A stretch of DNA of 64,000 bases from Plecoglossus altivelis (GCA_036571765.1 BROE01000007.1:5190642-5254641), one strand, 5' to 3'. Counted from the first letter of the stretch, positions 32,269 through 43,925 are shown. Program-made: numbers and translations. Notes: generated by a model not told the origin, from the letters alone.

Positions 32269-32328
<60 letters not shown>
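32269..32328. repeat. (GT)n microsatellite
   Basis: GT array of about 60 bases with one TT interruption. Confidence 0.95.
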
Positions 32329-32332
<4 letters not shown>

Positions 32333-33529
32333 GAGTGTGTGTCAGTGTGCGTATGTGTGGATGAGGCGTCTGCCTCTCAGCCAAGGCGACGGGGGAAGGG
32401 ATCTCTGGTTAGCCGCTGGCACCGTGTTCCAGGCCTCGGAGATTCCTGGCGCTGTCTCGTGTCTTCAGGGGGTGTCTGTGCCTGCCGTCTAAAGGTGGGC
32501 CAAGGCCCCTCAGCACGCTGCCCATATGCTCCCCCACCCCTTATCCCTGCCCAGCAGCTCCCCCCCACCCCTCCACCCCCAACACACACACGCACCCCAG
32601 CCGGGGCTGGCCCAGGCTCGGGCCAAGACTCACAATCTGTCTCCATTACGCTACTCTCCCCTCCTCAGACTGGATGCGAGGTCTGTCTTCATTCACGTGG
32701 CGTTCCCTCTCTGGGTGAACTTATATGCAGAAACCAGGCTCTCCCAGATCTCTACCCCATCCTCCTCTCCTCCCTTCTTTAGAAAGACAACCACCAAGCC
32801 TGTCGAACGAGGACACCCTAAAGCTACCGTTCCCCCCTGGACACAAGGCTGGTCCATAGAGCAGACATCCACTAGGGGCTTCTCTTTCCACGCCCTTCTC
32901 CCCCCGATCGTAACCATGAGTACGTGCGTGTGTCACCTCATCCAAGATGCCTGTCTAAATGGTTGGGCGTGGCATTGTGCTGTTTGCGGTCCCTTCGTGG
33001 ATCACAGGGTGGTGTGTGGGGAGTAGGGGTGTGGCATCAGTGACACCAGAGCCCTCAGTCATGCCAGGCCATGCCAGACCATGCCAGGCCAGGATACGGA
33101 GAGTGGCAGCTGCACTAAGGGCTCCCCCTGCTTTGCTACCATGCCATGCTTGGCTGTGGAGACAGAGAGACTGCCGGCTGCCAGGTTCTGCTTGGCACAG
33201 GGGGCCCATCCCAGCCTACAGTGTGGTACTGATGGCTGCTTATTCAGTTTGAGTGCCCCACTAATAGCTGGGCACATAGTACCCACAAGGAGCCAGGCTC
33301 CGACAGCCTAAACCACCCACCGCTAGATCTCCAAAATATGAACGGGCACACACACACACACGCACACACTTATGAGCAGACACATACACACCGCACGCCT
33401 CTTACTCAAGTTGTAAATGTACACTGTTGTAACTTGTTCACGAGATTGCCAAATACAGAGATGCACATGTTTACACTCAAAGACACAGATATTTGCCCAG
33501 CCTACTGTGTTCGGCATGCCCTCCAGTTT
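32329..33529. other. Unique non-coding stretch
   Basis: The plus frame at 32526-33026 (166 codons) begins Pro/Ser-rich and continues through ordinary sequence with no domain or codon bias. CATGCCAGGCC-type words repeat at about 33060-33090. (CA)n occurs at about 33349-33370. Confidence 0.35.
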
Positions 33530-33720
33530 ATTGGGTTTTCACTATCCACATTCGTGTTCAATTTTTATGATCTTATTTTATCTCATTCGTCTGATCTCGT
33601 TTCATCACGGTATTCTTTATGATGAGATTTTCTTTCAGACTGAAAATTATTTAAGAGGCTGCCATTATTCTTATGAGCAAACAAAATGAACACCCTAGAA
33701 CCTCAAACGTAAAGGGACCA
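33530..33720. other. AT-rich island, candidate conserved element
   Basis: AT-rich, repeat-free with TTTTTATGATCTTATTTTATC, CTTTATGATGAG and AAATTATTTAAGAGG. Unaligned. Confidence 0.2.
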
Positions 33721-33819
33721 CATGATAAATTGTGCCCTTGCCTGGTCTGTGTACTCTTGGTGTGCTCTCTCGCCCATAGCAACGCATGATTTGTCTTTCT
33801 CCGGCGGTGAGGGTGTCAG

Positions 33820-34085
33820 GTAAAACTCACATGACAACAAATCCTCCTGAGAGTTGAGAGGAGTTAATGAGTAACTATAGGTCAGACCTGGTGATATGTG
33901 TTCTTGGAGCTGCTGGCTTAATGTCAGGGTTTAGAGCAGTGCTCTGCCAGTCCTGCGTCACGTTGAAATACTTCCCCCCCTACTCAAACAGTTTCATTAG
34001 GCCCTGAGTGCTCATTAATCAAAGCACCTCTCTTGGACCTGCTCAAACACTGGGCGAGACCTAACAATGTTTTACTGTGAGGACT
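33820..34085. other. Candidate conserved non-coding element
   Basis: Repeat-free block with GAGGAGTTAATGAGTAAC, GGCTTAATGTCAGGG, TTTCATTAGGCC and GTGCTCATTAATCAAAGC. Several TAAT-type cores with balanced base composition. One of the better candidates. Confidence 0.32.
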
Positions 34086-34093
34086 GATGTATC

Positions 34094-34139
34094 TACACAC
34101 ACATACACACACACTCACACACACACACTCACACACACA

Positions 34140-34171
<32 letters not shown>
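34094..34171. repeat. (CA)n microsatellite with CTCA interruptions
   Basis: CA array with periodic ACTCAC interruptions in the first half and a purer second half. Confidence 0.95.
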
Positions 34172-34172
<1 letters not shown>

Positions 34173-34289
34173 TGATGCAGACATGCACTGATACCTCAGC
34201 AAACAGACACACCTGCACAATTACACATTCAAACCCCCCAGAAGAGTCCATGCGCATCCTACACACACGCACACACATTCAGGCAGTGT

Positions 34290-34640
34290 GCACCCCATAT
34301 TTTCCTTGTTATATAAATCATTAGATCAAAGATATGAGGTATGCTATCAGCGCTTGACATCCAACCAGCATCTCTGCTGTGACAGGTCTCAGCAGAGACT
34401 TTCACTGGGAAATTCCTGCACATTTCAAACAGCAACCCTGCACCGCAAAAAAGCCTAATCGCGCAAAAGGACGTCACAGTCAGTCAAGTAAACAGTCGTG
34501 ATGTGTTTTTCCTGGCAGCGAATTGCACAACTTCAGTTTATGTAATGATCATTTTCTATTTACAAAAGCTCCCCCAAGCTTCCAATTCCCCACAAAGGCG
34601 ACAGATCTGGAAGAGAATGAATGGAACCAGATGGGCGTCC
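34290..34640. other. Candidate conserved non-coding element
   Basis: Contains TATATAAATCATTAGATC, GATATGAGGTATGC and TTTATGTAATGATCATTTTC, repeat-free. Followed by ordinary unique sequence to about 34800. Confidence 0.25.
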
Positions 34641-34799
34641 TTGTATCGGGGACGTCTACAGCCTCCTACACTCATTCTGTCACCAGCCTCACACTGATCA
34701 TCCTCTAATACAGACTGTCGTAGGCTCTTACATCATCGACAACCCTCTTCTCCTGCATGCCAGACCAAATGAAGAGGTTTTCTGGAACCCAGCAGCGCT

Positions 34800-35050
34800 A
34801 CACATTATCCTACGTAAAATTGACAATTAAACTTTTATGCTCCAATGACAGCTAAAGCCACAAATCATAAGCTCCATCTTTTATTCATTTTGGCCCACTT
34901 CCCCCAAAATACGTAAAGACCTGCAGTGTATAGCACATCTGAGCTTAATGTCAACTTACATTTAAGAAAGGAGAAATCTTGGAGCTATTTGCATTATTTC
35001 TAGACTTCTCAGTCTTCAAAGGGAATGCCCAGCCCAATATCGTTTTAGTT
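34800..35050. other. Candidate conserved non-coding element
   Basis: Repeat-free AT-rich block with AAAATTGACAATTAAAC, CCAATGACAGCTAAAG, CACAAATCATAAGCTCC and GAGCTATTTGCATTATTTC (octamer-like ATTTGCAT). Enhancer-like by motif content. Confidence 0.3.
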
Positions 35051-35272
35051 TGTGTGCATATCATGGTGCGTGTGTCTGTATGTGCATGTGGATGTTTGTG
35101 TACAGAGTGCATGTATCGCGAGTGTGTGGGTGTGTGTGAATCGTTCAGTTCGCTGGAGACAAGGGCTGGTTAGGGAGAGGGTCAGAATGTCTCCAACTGA
35201 ATCTCGCACCTCATTAAACCAACCCACTGTCCTTCAGTCAGGGTCTCCACATCAACGCAGAAGAGACAACGT
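35051..35272. repeat. GT-rich words then unique spacer
   Basis: Loose GTGTGCATG and GTGTGTGGGTG words to about 35140, then unique sequence. Not a clean array. Confidence 0.4.

Positions 35273-35317
<45 letters not shown>
35273..35317. repeat. (CA)n microsatellite
   Basis: Pure CA array of about 45 bases, probably polymorphic. Confidence 0.97.
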
Positions 35318-35318
<1 letters not shown>

Positions 35319-35822
35319 GCAGCGCCCAACGAACCACGGACACAGACAAGGCCGAGGAGCGTTAACGTTCTGCAACAGACTGAAGCAAACCCCGCCGGCC
35401 TCGTACAAGGTTTCCACAGGCGCAGGGATCCGCGTTAACACCGTCTTACAAAACTCTGGTCCTCAGAACATCTTCTTGGGTGTCCGGCGAGCGGTGCGTG
35501 CATGGAAATACTGGAAGTCCTGCTACACCTCTGGAGAGTGAGAACATCCCAGAAACGCAGGCCTGTAAAAGATCCAGTGTCCTGGAGAGAGAAGGCCAAG
35601 CACGCTTCCTGGCACAGGGAGACAGACGGGTGAAAAGAAGCCACATTCCTAGTGTGGAGCTCACCAGAAATCCTATAGCCGTCTTTTAAACCATCCAACC
35701 ATTAAAAAGCAGAGAGGGAAATAGATTCCAGAAGCCTTTCTGGGAGAGGAACAGGAGATTGGGCATTAAAAGAATAGCACCCAGTTCTGTACTGAATATT
35801 CTCTTTCCTCTTCTTCTTCCAG
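35318..35822. other. Unique non-coding stretch
   Basis: Unique sequence ending in a strong acceptor-like pyrimidine tract at 35800-35822. Nothing recognised within. Confidence 0.35.
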
Positions 35823-35957
35823 AGAGCAAGACTTATGAAATCCTTATCAAGATGTGTCGCAGAGGAGCACAGCGGGGGTCTCTGAGGAGTCGTAGAACGT
35901 CTACTGATACAAGGGCCCGACAGAAGGGCCAGGAGAACGCTGTCTGTCTCCAGACTT
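35823..35957 (+). other. Weak acceptor-led exon candidate
   Basis: Preceded by a textbook acceptor: branch-like TACTGAAT, then about 20 pyrimidines, then CAG. The following sequence is open in the frame reading SKTYEILIKMCRRGAQRG and continues Ser/Arg-rich to about 35957. No good donor is present before the poly-C/(CA)n array, so the exon end cannot be set. The peptide is not recognised. Chance is likely. Confidence 0.12.
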
Positions 35958-35958
35958 A

Positions 35959-35967
35959 CCCCCCCCC

Positions 35968-35998
<31 letters not shown>
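35959..35998. repeat. Poly-C run joined to (AC)n
   Basis: Twelve C bases run directly into a pure (AC)n array. Same composite type as at 11082 and 46849. Confidence 0.97.
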
Positions 35999-36003
<5 letters not shown>

Positions 36004-36039
36004 GCTTTATGGTCCGTTTTTGGTTAGACCTTTAGAATA

Positions 36040-36300
36040 AAATGTCATTATTGTCACACTTGCCTACAGTATTTTAATTGCATTAAAAACATAGCAGACA
36101 TGTTCTGATTAAACTAAACCCAATTTAAACCAGACGATATCAAATGTACAAAATGCAAAAGCTGGAATAATTTGGTTTCAATTCAGATTCAAGTATTTTG
36201 ATTGCTTGTCAAATTCCCCAGTAACTGATTGAAAAGCGTTGCATTCATATTTCATTCACTGTGTTGGAATTCAAACGATTGAAACCGAAGTGTGAAATGT
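36040..36300. other. AT-rich island, candidate conserved element
   Basis: Strong AT-rich, repeat-free island with GTATTTTAATTGCATT, CTGATTAAACTAAACCC, CTGGAATAATTTGG and GTTGCATTCATATTTC. The clustering of TAAT/ATTA cores fits a developmental enhancer by appearance. Confidence 0.3.
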
Positions 36301-37702
36301 GTCTGGCTATGTCTGCTTTCGAAAATGAGTGTACGAATGGACAAGATTGATCAAACTGGCTTTTGCTTGCCGAACTCTTTTATTTAGGGCCGTGAGGCTG
36401 GTTAGCCCAGTGACAGATGCCAGGTCCCAGTTAGAGAAGGTCACGTAAAGCAGGGTGCAAAGTACAGTGTGGACAGCTTGATGTTCTTCAGCTGCACCAG
36501 GAGGAGATGCCCCTGGGGTGGAGAGCTGTCTGCAGGCAGAGCTACATCAGCCCTGGATGGAGACGTGACGATACAGGATGGTGATCTGTCAACCATCCAG
36601 GGAGAACCCAGTCATGAGATGGAACACCATGCCATTTATCTCCATTAGTTAATATTAGTCACTGCTTTGATGTGTCAGGATTGCATGTGCGCCAGCGTGT
36701 GTGCGTGTCTGTGCGTTTGTGCGCGCCTGTGTGTGTAAATTGCCATGGACTACAACCGTTTGAAGATGACGTAGATGCCATTTGATATACCATGCGTAAT
36801 AACAGTAGGGTTTACCGAAGAATGAACTTGAATGAACTTTTAATTAACTTTTAGTTTAGTTCCTTCTGCTGTTTCTAACTGCGCCCTTTTGATTTCAGTC
36901 ACACATGACATCTAATGGACCTAAAGCGTTGCAAACTATTTTACTATTTTAAATACTAAAAGGAAACGTTATTTTAGTTTGAAAGCTGTGATGCCCAGGT
37001 AGTCATTGAGTATTGCGATGGTATTGCACCAAGATAGCTGTGTAACCAAACCAACTGGCAAGAAAGCCTAACACTACATATAAATGATGAGAAATAAGAT
37101 ATAGATGATGAGAAATAAGATATAGATGTTGTCAAGTCATGTTAGATATCTGGGATCACGCTGTGGCTTCATCCTATATTCTGAATTAAGGCTACAGGTT
37201 GCACACAACTCTCAGAAGGTGAGACATTGTCAACGTGATAGTAATGTAGGTAGCTGGAGGTACATGTTTGAAAATGTTTACAGAATGTGAGCAAAGTATA
37301 GAAAAGTATAGAAAGTACAGTATATGATGCTTGTTAAGGGTTAATGAGCATCTTAGGCAAACTGGAATTGTGACCTGATATGGCAAACAAAAAAGCAAAA
37401 GCTTGAAGTAAAACAAATGAACTATATTTATTTATACATTATTTAACACACCTACAACAAACATTTTCCCACATTTTCATCTTTCATAAGAAGTGTGACT
37501 AGCCATAGCTGTGACAGTGAAATGAAGAGTGCGCAAGATCTTCTGTAGAGCATTAATCCAGCTATACTCTCACACACAAGAATCCCTGGACATATGTGTG
37601 TGTGTAGGGTAGGCCTCGTATGATCTCTATGAACCATAATGGCCTGTCTCCCGCAGGGAGCAGGAGGGCCTAATGATCTTCGACACCAGATGAGTCTCAC
37701 CA
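36301..37702. other. Unique, mostly AT-rich stretch
   Basis: Includes AT-rich sequence at 36730-37160 (ACTTTTAATTAACTTTTAG at about 36837-36855) and a 21-base direct repeat of ATGATGAGAAATAAGATATAG at about 37084-37125. The short GT words near 36690-36735 are minor. No gene recognised. Confidence 0.4.
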
Positions 37703-37840
37703 GTCAGCACACACACACACCGCACAAACACACAGCACACACACACCGCACACACACGCAGCACACACATGCAGCACACACACACACCGCACACAGACAC
37801 AGCACACACATGCAGCACACACACACAGCACACACGCAGT
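37703..37840. repeat. CA-rich minisatellite-like array
   Basis: Repeats of CACACACACCGCACACACA and CATGCAGCACACACA with irregular unit lengths of about 17 to 35 bases. The 118-codon Thr-His and Cys-Val frames are artefacts. Confidence 0.85.
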
Positions 37841-39054
37841 GTAGCATTACAACAAGGAGCCATGTCATTAGGAAGGATCTACAAAAAGTGTCAGATTTGA
37901 CCGTGTCTATGAGGGATGTCCTTAATATAGAACACACACCAGGTCCCCATGGAAACCACATCAGCAGACAGTACGAATGTTTATTCAAATATTGAAACTT
38001 CAGTCAGGTAGTCCTGGCTGTCCCACTGACACACCGACACACGCAGGTCTTCCCATTCACAGCCTCTGAATCCACGGCCTCTGCATAGACGGTGTCTCCA
38101 TCATGGTTCCAGATAGACTGTCCCAAACAAGGGACAGTTTACTCCTCCGCCCCACCGTGATGTCACTCCATCCATCATCCTCCTGCCGCCACGCTGGGAC
38201 GCTCCGGAACGTTCTTCAGTTACCCTGGGAGTGCTCCGATGATGAGGGGGCCAGCCAGACAGACTGCAGCCGGGACAGACACACGAGTGGGGTTGTCCGA
38301 GGGAGGTGGGAGACACCCGATCGCGGGCTCTTCTGCCAATATATATACACCATGTGTAACACGGCCTCTTCTGAGTGTACACATGCAGCTATGTGGGATG
38401 AGCTCGGACGCATCTCAAACCTTATGGGAGAGCTTCGCGATGTCAGACCTATCTTCATGCAAGAAAGTACCTGAAAGTAATGAAACACTCAGAGACTAAT
38501 CCTCAACCCTTCCCATAATGATTTCACCAGAAAGTCTTACGTTAATCCAAGTAAGAGGGAGATTCACAGATCGATAACCCGTGAGGTGAAGTTCCATATT
38601 TTCAGAGGAGAGATTACAGTAATACGACTTTGCTCCTTGATGATGTGGAGATGGGAAAAACCGTAGATAGCGGTAGCATGTGTGCGTGTTTCTTCATCGT
38701 GTGTTGCAATAATCACGGAGAGGGGGCAGGGAGAACTGCAGCACTTTTAGACTGGGAAGACTAGTCTATGACTGCAAACCGAAGCATGATTTGACTCCAT
38801 ATTTCTGCCTAATATAGGTTGAACAAAGTTGTTTACCTGCTCTTCTTCGGCATAGAGAACATGAAGAGAGACTGTCCTCCAACTGGTTACTTCATTGGAG
38901 ATGCATTGGAACATGTTAACAAATGAAACAAAAAGCAAATGTGAAAGAAAAGCTTGCAGCCATGTTTCTCAACAGCTGAAGACTGATGAGGCCCACTGGA
39001 ACGTGGAAACTATCTGAAGGGTGCTAAATAGTTCCGACTCTCGTCTCTCTTCAA
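37841..39054. other. Unique non-coding stretch
   Basis: No repeat and no recognised gene. The 123-codon plus frame (38103-38474) lacks domains or codon bias. An exact triple-use of words such as GATGTGGAG is not notable. Confidence 0.35.
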
Positions 39055-39300
39055 GTCCTTTCAAATATATAAATGTTGTTCGGCAATCTATTTTGGAGAC
39101 TCGGTGATAATGATCCCAATGAGATTGTCATGGATACACCTGCGCTTTGTTTCACTGGGAGGAGAAGAGAGGCGAGGGAGAGAAATAGTTGCCCACTTTT
39201 TTTGTTCATTTCTTGTCACGTTACCCACAAACTTGGAAACTTTGCCAGGGGCCATGTTATTGAATGAAAGAGACGGAGAGGATGTGGTGTGATCCGACAC
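39055..39300. other. Candidate conserved non-coding element
   Basis: Contains CAAATATATAAATGTTG, CTCGGTGATAATGATCCC and GAGATTGTCATGGATAC in an otherwise repeat-free block. Unaligned. Confidence 0.22.
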
Positions 39301-41093
39301 TGTAGGCTTCTCACTGATTCAGAGTGGTGACATCACCTTCCAGAGAGGACACAGTGCTCAATCAGGCTACGGCGGTTGTGATTGGTGGAGATGGAGAGCT
39401 GGATGGAGATGGAATACGATGCCCAAAATATAGACCGGAGACTGGATGACCATCAGTCCTCTGCAGTAAAAGCCACACAGTGTGTGTTCCAGGTCCTGTA
39501 AGGACAGTCCTCAGGCTAGCAGAGCCAATGCCAGGCAGAGGCAGCCCCTGGGAACAGAGGAAGGCACTTTAGTCTTGGTCAGTATGCCTAAGTGTTTGGG
39601 CACATAGCTGTTGACGTCTCTAGTCAGACAGCCAAACAGCATTAGAACAGACTTCCAGATACACCTCTCCTCTCTGTTAACAGATGCTTCTGGGGGAATA
39701 AATACCACGGATGTGCTCTCTGTCTGTCTGCCTGTCTGTCTCTACCTTCCCTCTTCAGGGCTCTTAGTGGCTCCCCCCCCCCCCCCCTCCCACCCCCACC
39801 CCCTCCACTCTCTCTATTTCAGTTCACCCTCCCTTTGGGTTTTCCGTCTAGTTCGTCCTTGTCTCTCTCTCTGTCTGTTGTCTGTCTCTATTTCTTTGTT
39901 CTTTGTGTTTTTGTCTCTCTCTGTCTCCCTTCGACGCTCACCCTATCCCTCCTTCCTCTCGCACACAGTCTTGTCTAGGCCCCAATCCAAATGTCAAAGG
40001 AAAGGGATAAGCACTTTCAGAAAATGATATTAACTCCCCGACAGCTCCGAAATGGATCATTTATCATAGTTAAACATCTGGAGGGGAGTAGGGCTGTGAA
40101 CGCCAAGCTGATATATTGACAGAAGGAAACAGAGAGGGACGTGAAGCTTTAGATAGCACCTGCTTTACGTATCTAAACGCATCACTGTAATGTCAGGCTG
40201 TTCCATCTTCTGCCTTCTGTCGTGGCCTCCTCCCTGTCTTCCCTCCCTCTATACTTCCATCCGTCCCTCCATCCCCAGGTCCTGCTGACCAGGCGGGTCT
40301 CTCCTTCCTGCTCTCCCAAGACCTGGAGCCACTGTTTCCTGCCTGCCTTATCTCCCTGATAAGAGGTCCTGACTCCTCTTGGCTACAGCCAGGCGTGGGG
40401 TTGCAGGATCCAGGAAGGATAGCAACCACAACCACTGCTGCCTGTCTGTCTAGCCTTATGCCCCCATGCCCCCCCCCCCCCCCTCCCCTAATGGTGGAAG
40501 TCCAAGGTGGGTCTCTCTCTAAGGGCATGTTGGCACTATTCCTGAATTCCAACTCCCCACCCTCCCCCGCCCATTCCCTTTCCCCCCGCCGGTAAAGGTA
40601 TCGCACAAGTTGAGATAACAAATTCAAGCCCAGTGTGAAGTGTCTAAGCAATCACTGTGATTGGTTATGATAGTTCAACCTGCCCACGTGTAGCTTCAAC
40701 TCAGAGGAAGTTTTTTTGAATTGCAAGATATTCCTGGATTGTAGAAATAAGCCAAAGAAGACATTTGCTGCTCCGCAAAAGGAAGTCTAGGTGTGTCTGT
40801 TTCCATTGCAGAGTCAGCATCCCTTCATCAGTGCAGCATGGGCCTGCAGGCTTCCATTCTCTGTTTAATTCAGACACCTTACCCACCTTAATCACAACTG
40901 AAACTGAATATTCAAATGCGATTATTTACCAAGCGTGGTAGAAAATGATTCACCCCCCTGGAGTGAATATAGAAGATTAAGTATAAAAAGAGGCTCATTA
41001 GCCATCGTGAGCAATGTTGGTCTGGAGGGCAAAACATGTTTTTGGGAGAGAGTGTGGAGTCAGCGTGTTAGTGAGGGTAACCCTGAAGTATGA
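39301..41093. other. Unique stretch with C/T-rich parts
   Basis: A poly-C run lies at about 39773-39787 with flanking CCCACCC words, CT-rich sequence at about 39855-39960, and another poly-C run at about 40470-40483. The 152-codon minus frame and 138-codon plus frame derive partly from these. No gene recognised. Confidence 0.4.
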
Positions 41094-41206
41094 AACCATG
41101 TATGGAGAGGGAAGGCGAGGGAAAGAGAGAGCGAGAGAGAGAAAGAGAGAGAGAGACAATGAGAGAGAGGGAGAAAGAGAGAGAGAGAGGGAGAAAGAGA
41201 GACTGC
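41094..41206. repeat. Degenerate (GA)n tract
   Basis: Purine tract with GGGAAAGAG, GACAATGAG and GGGAGAAAG variants; older and more decayed than the clean GA arrays. Confidence 0.85.
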
Positions 41207-41288
41207 TTTTAGCTGTTGTATGACACCAGTAAGAAGAGTATTATCACCTATTCAACCACAACACGTCTGGACACACTCACAGACACTT

Positions 41289-41831
41289 TCACTGTAACTC
41301 CCACTCTCCCCTTTGCTCCACTAGCAATGCCAGCTTTTGAGCGTGAACACTAAACATGTCCCTATGAAAGAGTACCACTGGCTGGTATAGATGGGTGAGA
41401 CAAGGTGCGATACAAGCTATCTCTGCTGGGCTTGTCTCCCAACCACAGGTTTGGTCTGGAAAGGTACACGTTAGGGTGTAGTTAGACAGGATATAGTTAA
41501 ATGGTGCACACATGTAAACATCAAGCCTTCCCTTATGTTTCCCGGACCATGCACTTTGTGTTGTTGTCTGTGTGTTGGAGTGCGTCGGTTGCCAGGCTTT
41601 CCGAAGCCATTGAGAAAACGACCATATCGCTTTACAAACAACCGGAGGTGGAGGACATTTTTTATGGTTTCTGCTTTTTGTCGCACTTAAAAACCTCGAA
41701 ACCCTAGACATTTCACTAGCATTCCATGGCCTGTTTACAATGTCAATGCAGGGCAGCACTAATTCATTCACTACAGTCATTGGAGGACCACAACAGTCTT
41801 TGGAAGGGAGTGTCCAGGGATATAAGTGCAT
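41289..41831 (-). other. Longest non-repetitive open frame; not supported as a gene
   Basis: 180 open codons on minus with no simple repeat, mixed composition, a CPPPP motif and several Cys and Trp residues, but no recognised domain, no third-position GC bias and no Kozak support. About one such frame is expected by chance in a window this size. It lies just past the candidate minus-strand exon 42048-42218, so it could be intron or untranslated sequence. Treat as unproven. Confidence 0.1.
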
Positions 41832-42047
41832 TACATAGACCAGTCTTTAAAGTAATATAATAAAATCAAGCTTAATTCTGTACAGTTTTTGGTGTAGGCA
41901 AATTGTTTGTTTTTCCCGAGGACAATGAAATGACTTGTTCCCATGCAGACAGAAAACAGGGAATGTTTCCAAACACTTTGGGGTCCTCCTATGGATTGTT
42001 TGAATAGCTGTCTCCACACCTGCCTGTTTGTCTAGCTCCTGACTCAC

Positions 42048-42218
42048 CGAGGAGGTGGAGAGAGGGGCGTCAGGATGATGTAGAGGGTGGTGGAGATGGG
42101 CAGGGCCAGGAGAGTTGACAGGGGAACAGGGGGCGTGGGGGCCGTGGGGGGGGGGTGGTTTAGATGGCTAGGGGAGTTTGATTGACAGGTGCAGACAGGG
42201 TGCCCGGCAACAAGTGGA
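42048..42218 (-). other. Candidate exon with hydrophobic segment (minus strand)
   Basis: Read on minus, the segment follows an acceptor-like AACTGCAG and ends at CCTCG followed by the strong donor GTGAGT. It is 171 bases, a multiple of three, and open throughout, with the same phase at both ends. The peptide has a Pro-rich stretch and then a hydrophobic run, LSTLLALPISTTLYIILTP, resembling a membrane or GPI-signal segment. Seventeen consecutive codons there end in G or C, unusual for this AT-neutral region. If not spliced, the frame stops at TGA (42044-42046), making it a possible C-terminus. The family is not recognised, and the acceptor has only a moderate pyrimidine tract. Confidence 0.25.
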
Positions 42219-42331
42219 CTGCAGTTACTTCAGCTGCAGGCTGGAAGGGGGCGAAAAACGAAGCTGTGACTAATCGTAGGCCCTGGCTGCTCAAAGGCAT
42301 GGACTCATAAAGAGGGATGGGGAAGGGGGGA

Positions 42332-42333
42332 AT

Positions 42334-42414
<81 letters not shown>
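42332..42414. repeat. Compound (GT)n-(GA)n microsatellite
   Basis: GT run to about 42363 joined directly to a pure GA run of about 50 bases. Same composite as 1241-1408. Confidence 0.97.
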
Positions 42415-42416
<2 letters not shown>

Positions 42417-43742
42417 TGAGAGAGAGTGTGTGGGTGGGTGAACGAATGGTTCTGTGTGAGCGAGTGCTTATGAGTGTGTGTGAGAATCTGTGTACGGGTG
42501 CATGTGTGCACGAGTGTCCGTGCGTGTTTGCGCACGCATGTGCTCGTGCTCCAGGGAGAGGGCGTGCGGTTGTGAAGTGTAGAATGCATGTCAGACACAC
42601 AGTGATCTATACGAGGAGGCTGGGGCTTCTCAGGGAGAATTTATTCATTATGGTCACAATGCATGCTGAAGGAAGATGAGAACAGCTTGGCTTCTTTCAG
42701 CCTCCCATGCCCAATTAAGGCTGGCCAGACACAGGGGACGGAGCAGAGGAGCAGAGAGGAGGGCAGGGTTTTGTGATGGTAAACATTCCAGTCCTGCTGC
42801 GTCCGAGCTGTATCGCCGGCGAGATTTGAGAAGCTCTCTGCATCGTTCTTGTACCCCGCCCAGCTATTTCTGCATGTTTGTCTAATGCGATTTTTTTTAA
42901 TTTTTTACTTCCCTCTCAATTTTTTCCAGAAGTATGCCAGGGGGTGTTTTAAGATAGGAGTTTGTGTTTTATATCTCTCTCGCCGTCTTTGTCTTGAGGA
43001 TAGAACTGGTTCACACTGGTTCTTCGAAGTAGAAGAAGAATAGCAAATTTGTTGATGGCCCTTCTAGTGGTGCGCACACACCCACCACTCCCTGCCCACC
43101 CCAGATCCGATCATAAAATATCATCACAGCACTTGGACCCGAAACCTCTCCGCACACCTCACCGCGGCCGGCCGAACTGGCAGAGATAAATGTCAAACAA
43201 TGCAGGGAGGAAATGAGAATTAGACTTATATCTACCCAGACAGTAAGTTTGGATTAGGGGTTTCTCCTCTGTTTGCTCAGGACGGACCCGGTCGATCTGG
43301 TTACAAACCCACAAATATCTCGCTGCCTGGGGAGCCAGAAACAGCCGGGTGGGGGAAGGCCGTACCTCCCCCCTCCACCCGCACCACCCCCAGGGGTGTG
43401 ACACCTGAGGAGGTGGGAAGGTGGAGGGGGACACCTCCTGGAGTCTCCCTCCATCCAGCCTTTGCACAGACAGAAGAAAGAAATTGAAGATAGAAAGAAA
43501 AATACTGTTGAGAAACGACCTTAAAATGTTTGTGTTACAGTAAGTGCAGGGGCCGCTATTCTCCTGACGTGGGGAGCAGAGGGGACTGACAAGGAGCTGC
43601 AGTAGCATAATAGCTTCCTATCCTCCCTGCGAATGGAGCAACAGCAGATTGCCTTCCCCTTGCCTCCAAGTCATATAGGTGCTCTTAAAATGGCAAGAAT
43701 GTTCAAATACGATTGGACATAAGGGCTGGATTGTTTTCATTT

Positions 43743-43745
<3 letters not shown>
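42415..43745. other. Unique non-coding stretch
   Basis: GT-rich words persist to about 42540. T-rich sequence at 42888-42930 (TTTTTTTTAATTTTTTACTTCC) is pyrimidine-heavy. The minus frame 43159-43608 (149 codons) is unrecognised. Nothing firm. Confidence 0.35.
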
Positions 43746-43806
<61 letters not shown>

Positions 43807-43824
43807 TCTTTGTCTCTCACTCCA

Positions 43825-43856
<32 letters not shown>

Positions 43857-43925
43857 CATCTCTCTCTCTCTCTCTCTCTGTCTCTCTCCATCTCTCTCTT
43901 TCTGTGCCTGTCTCTCCCTCTTTCC
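43746..43925. repeat. (CT)n tract with CTCCATCT interruptions
   Basis: About 180 bases of CT with TGTCTC and CTCCATCTCT interruptions, ending in TTTCCTCTCCACAG, which mimics a splice acceptor. The Ser-Leu frame is an artefact. Confidence 0.95.

Noticed and set aside
32526..33026. 166-codon plus frame
   Set aside because: The first part is Pro/Ser low complexity; the rest has no domain, and another frame is open over part of it.
38755..38775. Possible miR-7-like sequence (GGAAGACTAGT)
   Set aside because: Matches only the first eleven bases; the rest of the mature sequence differs and no hairpin was seen.
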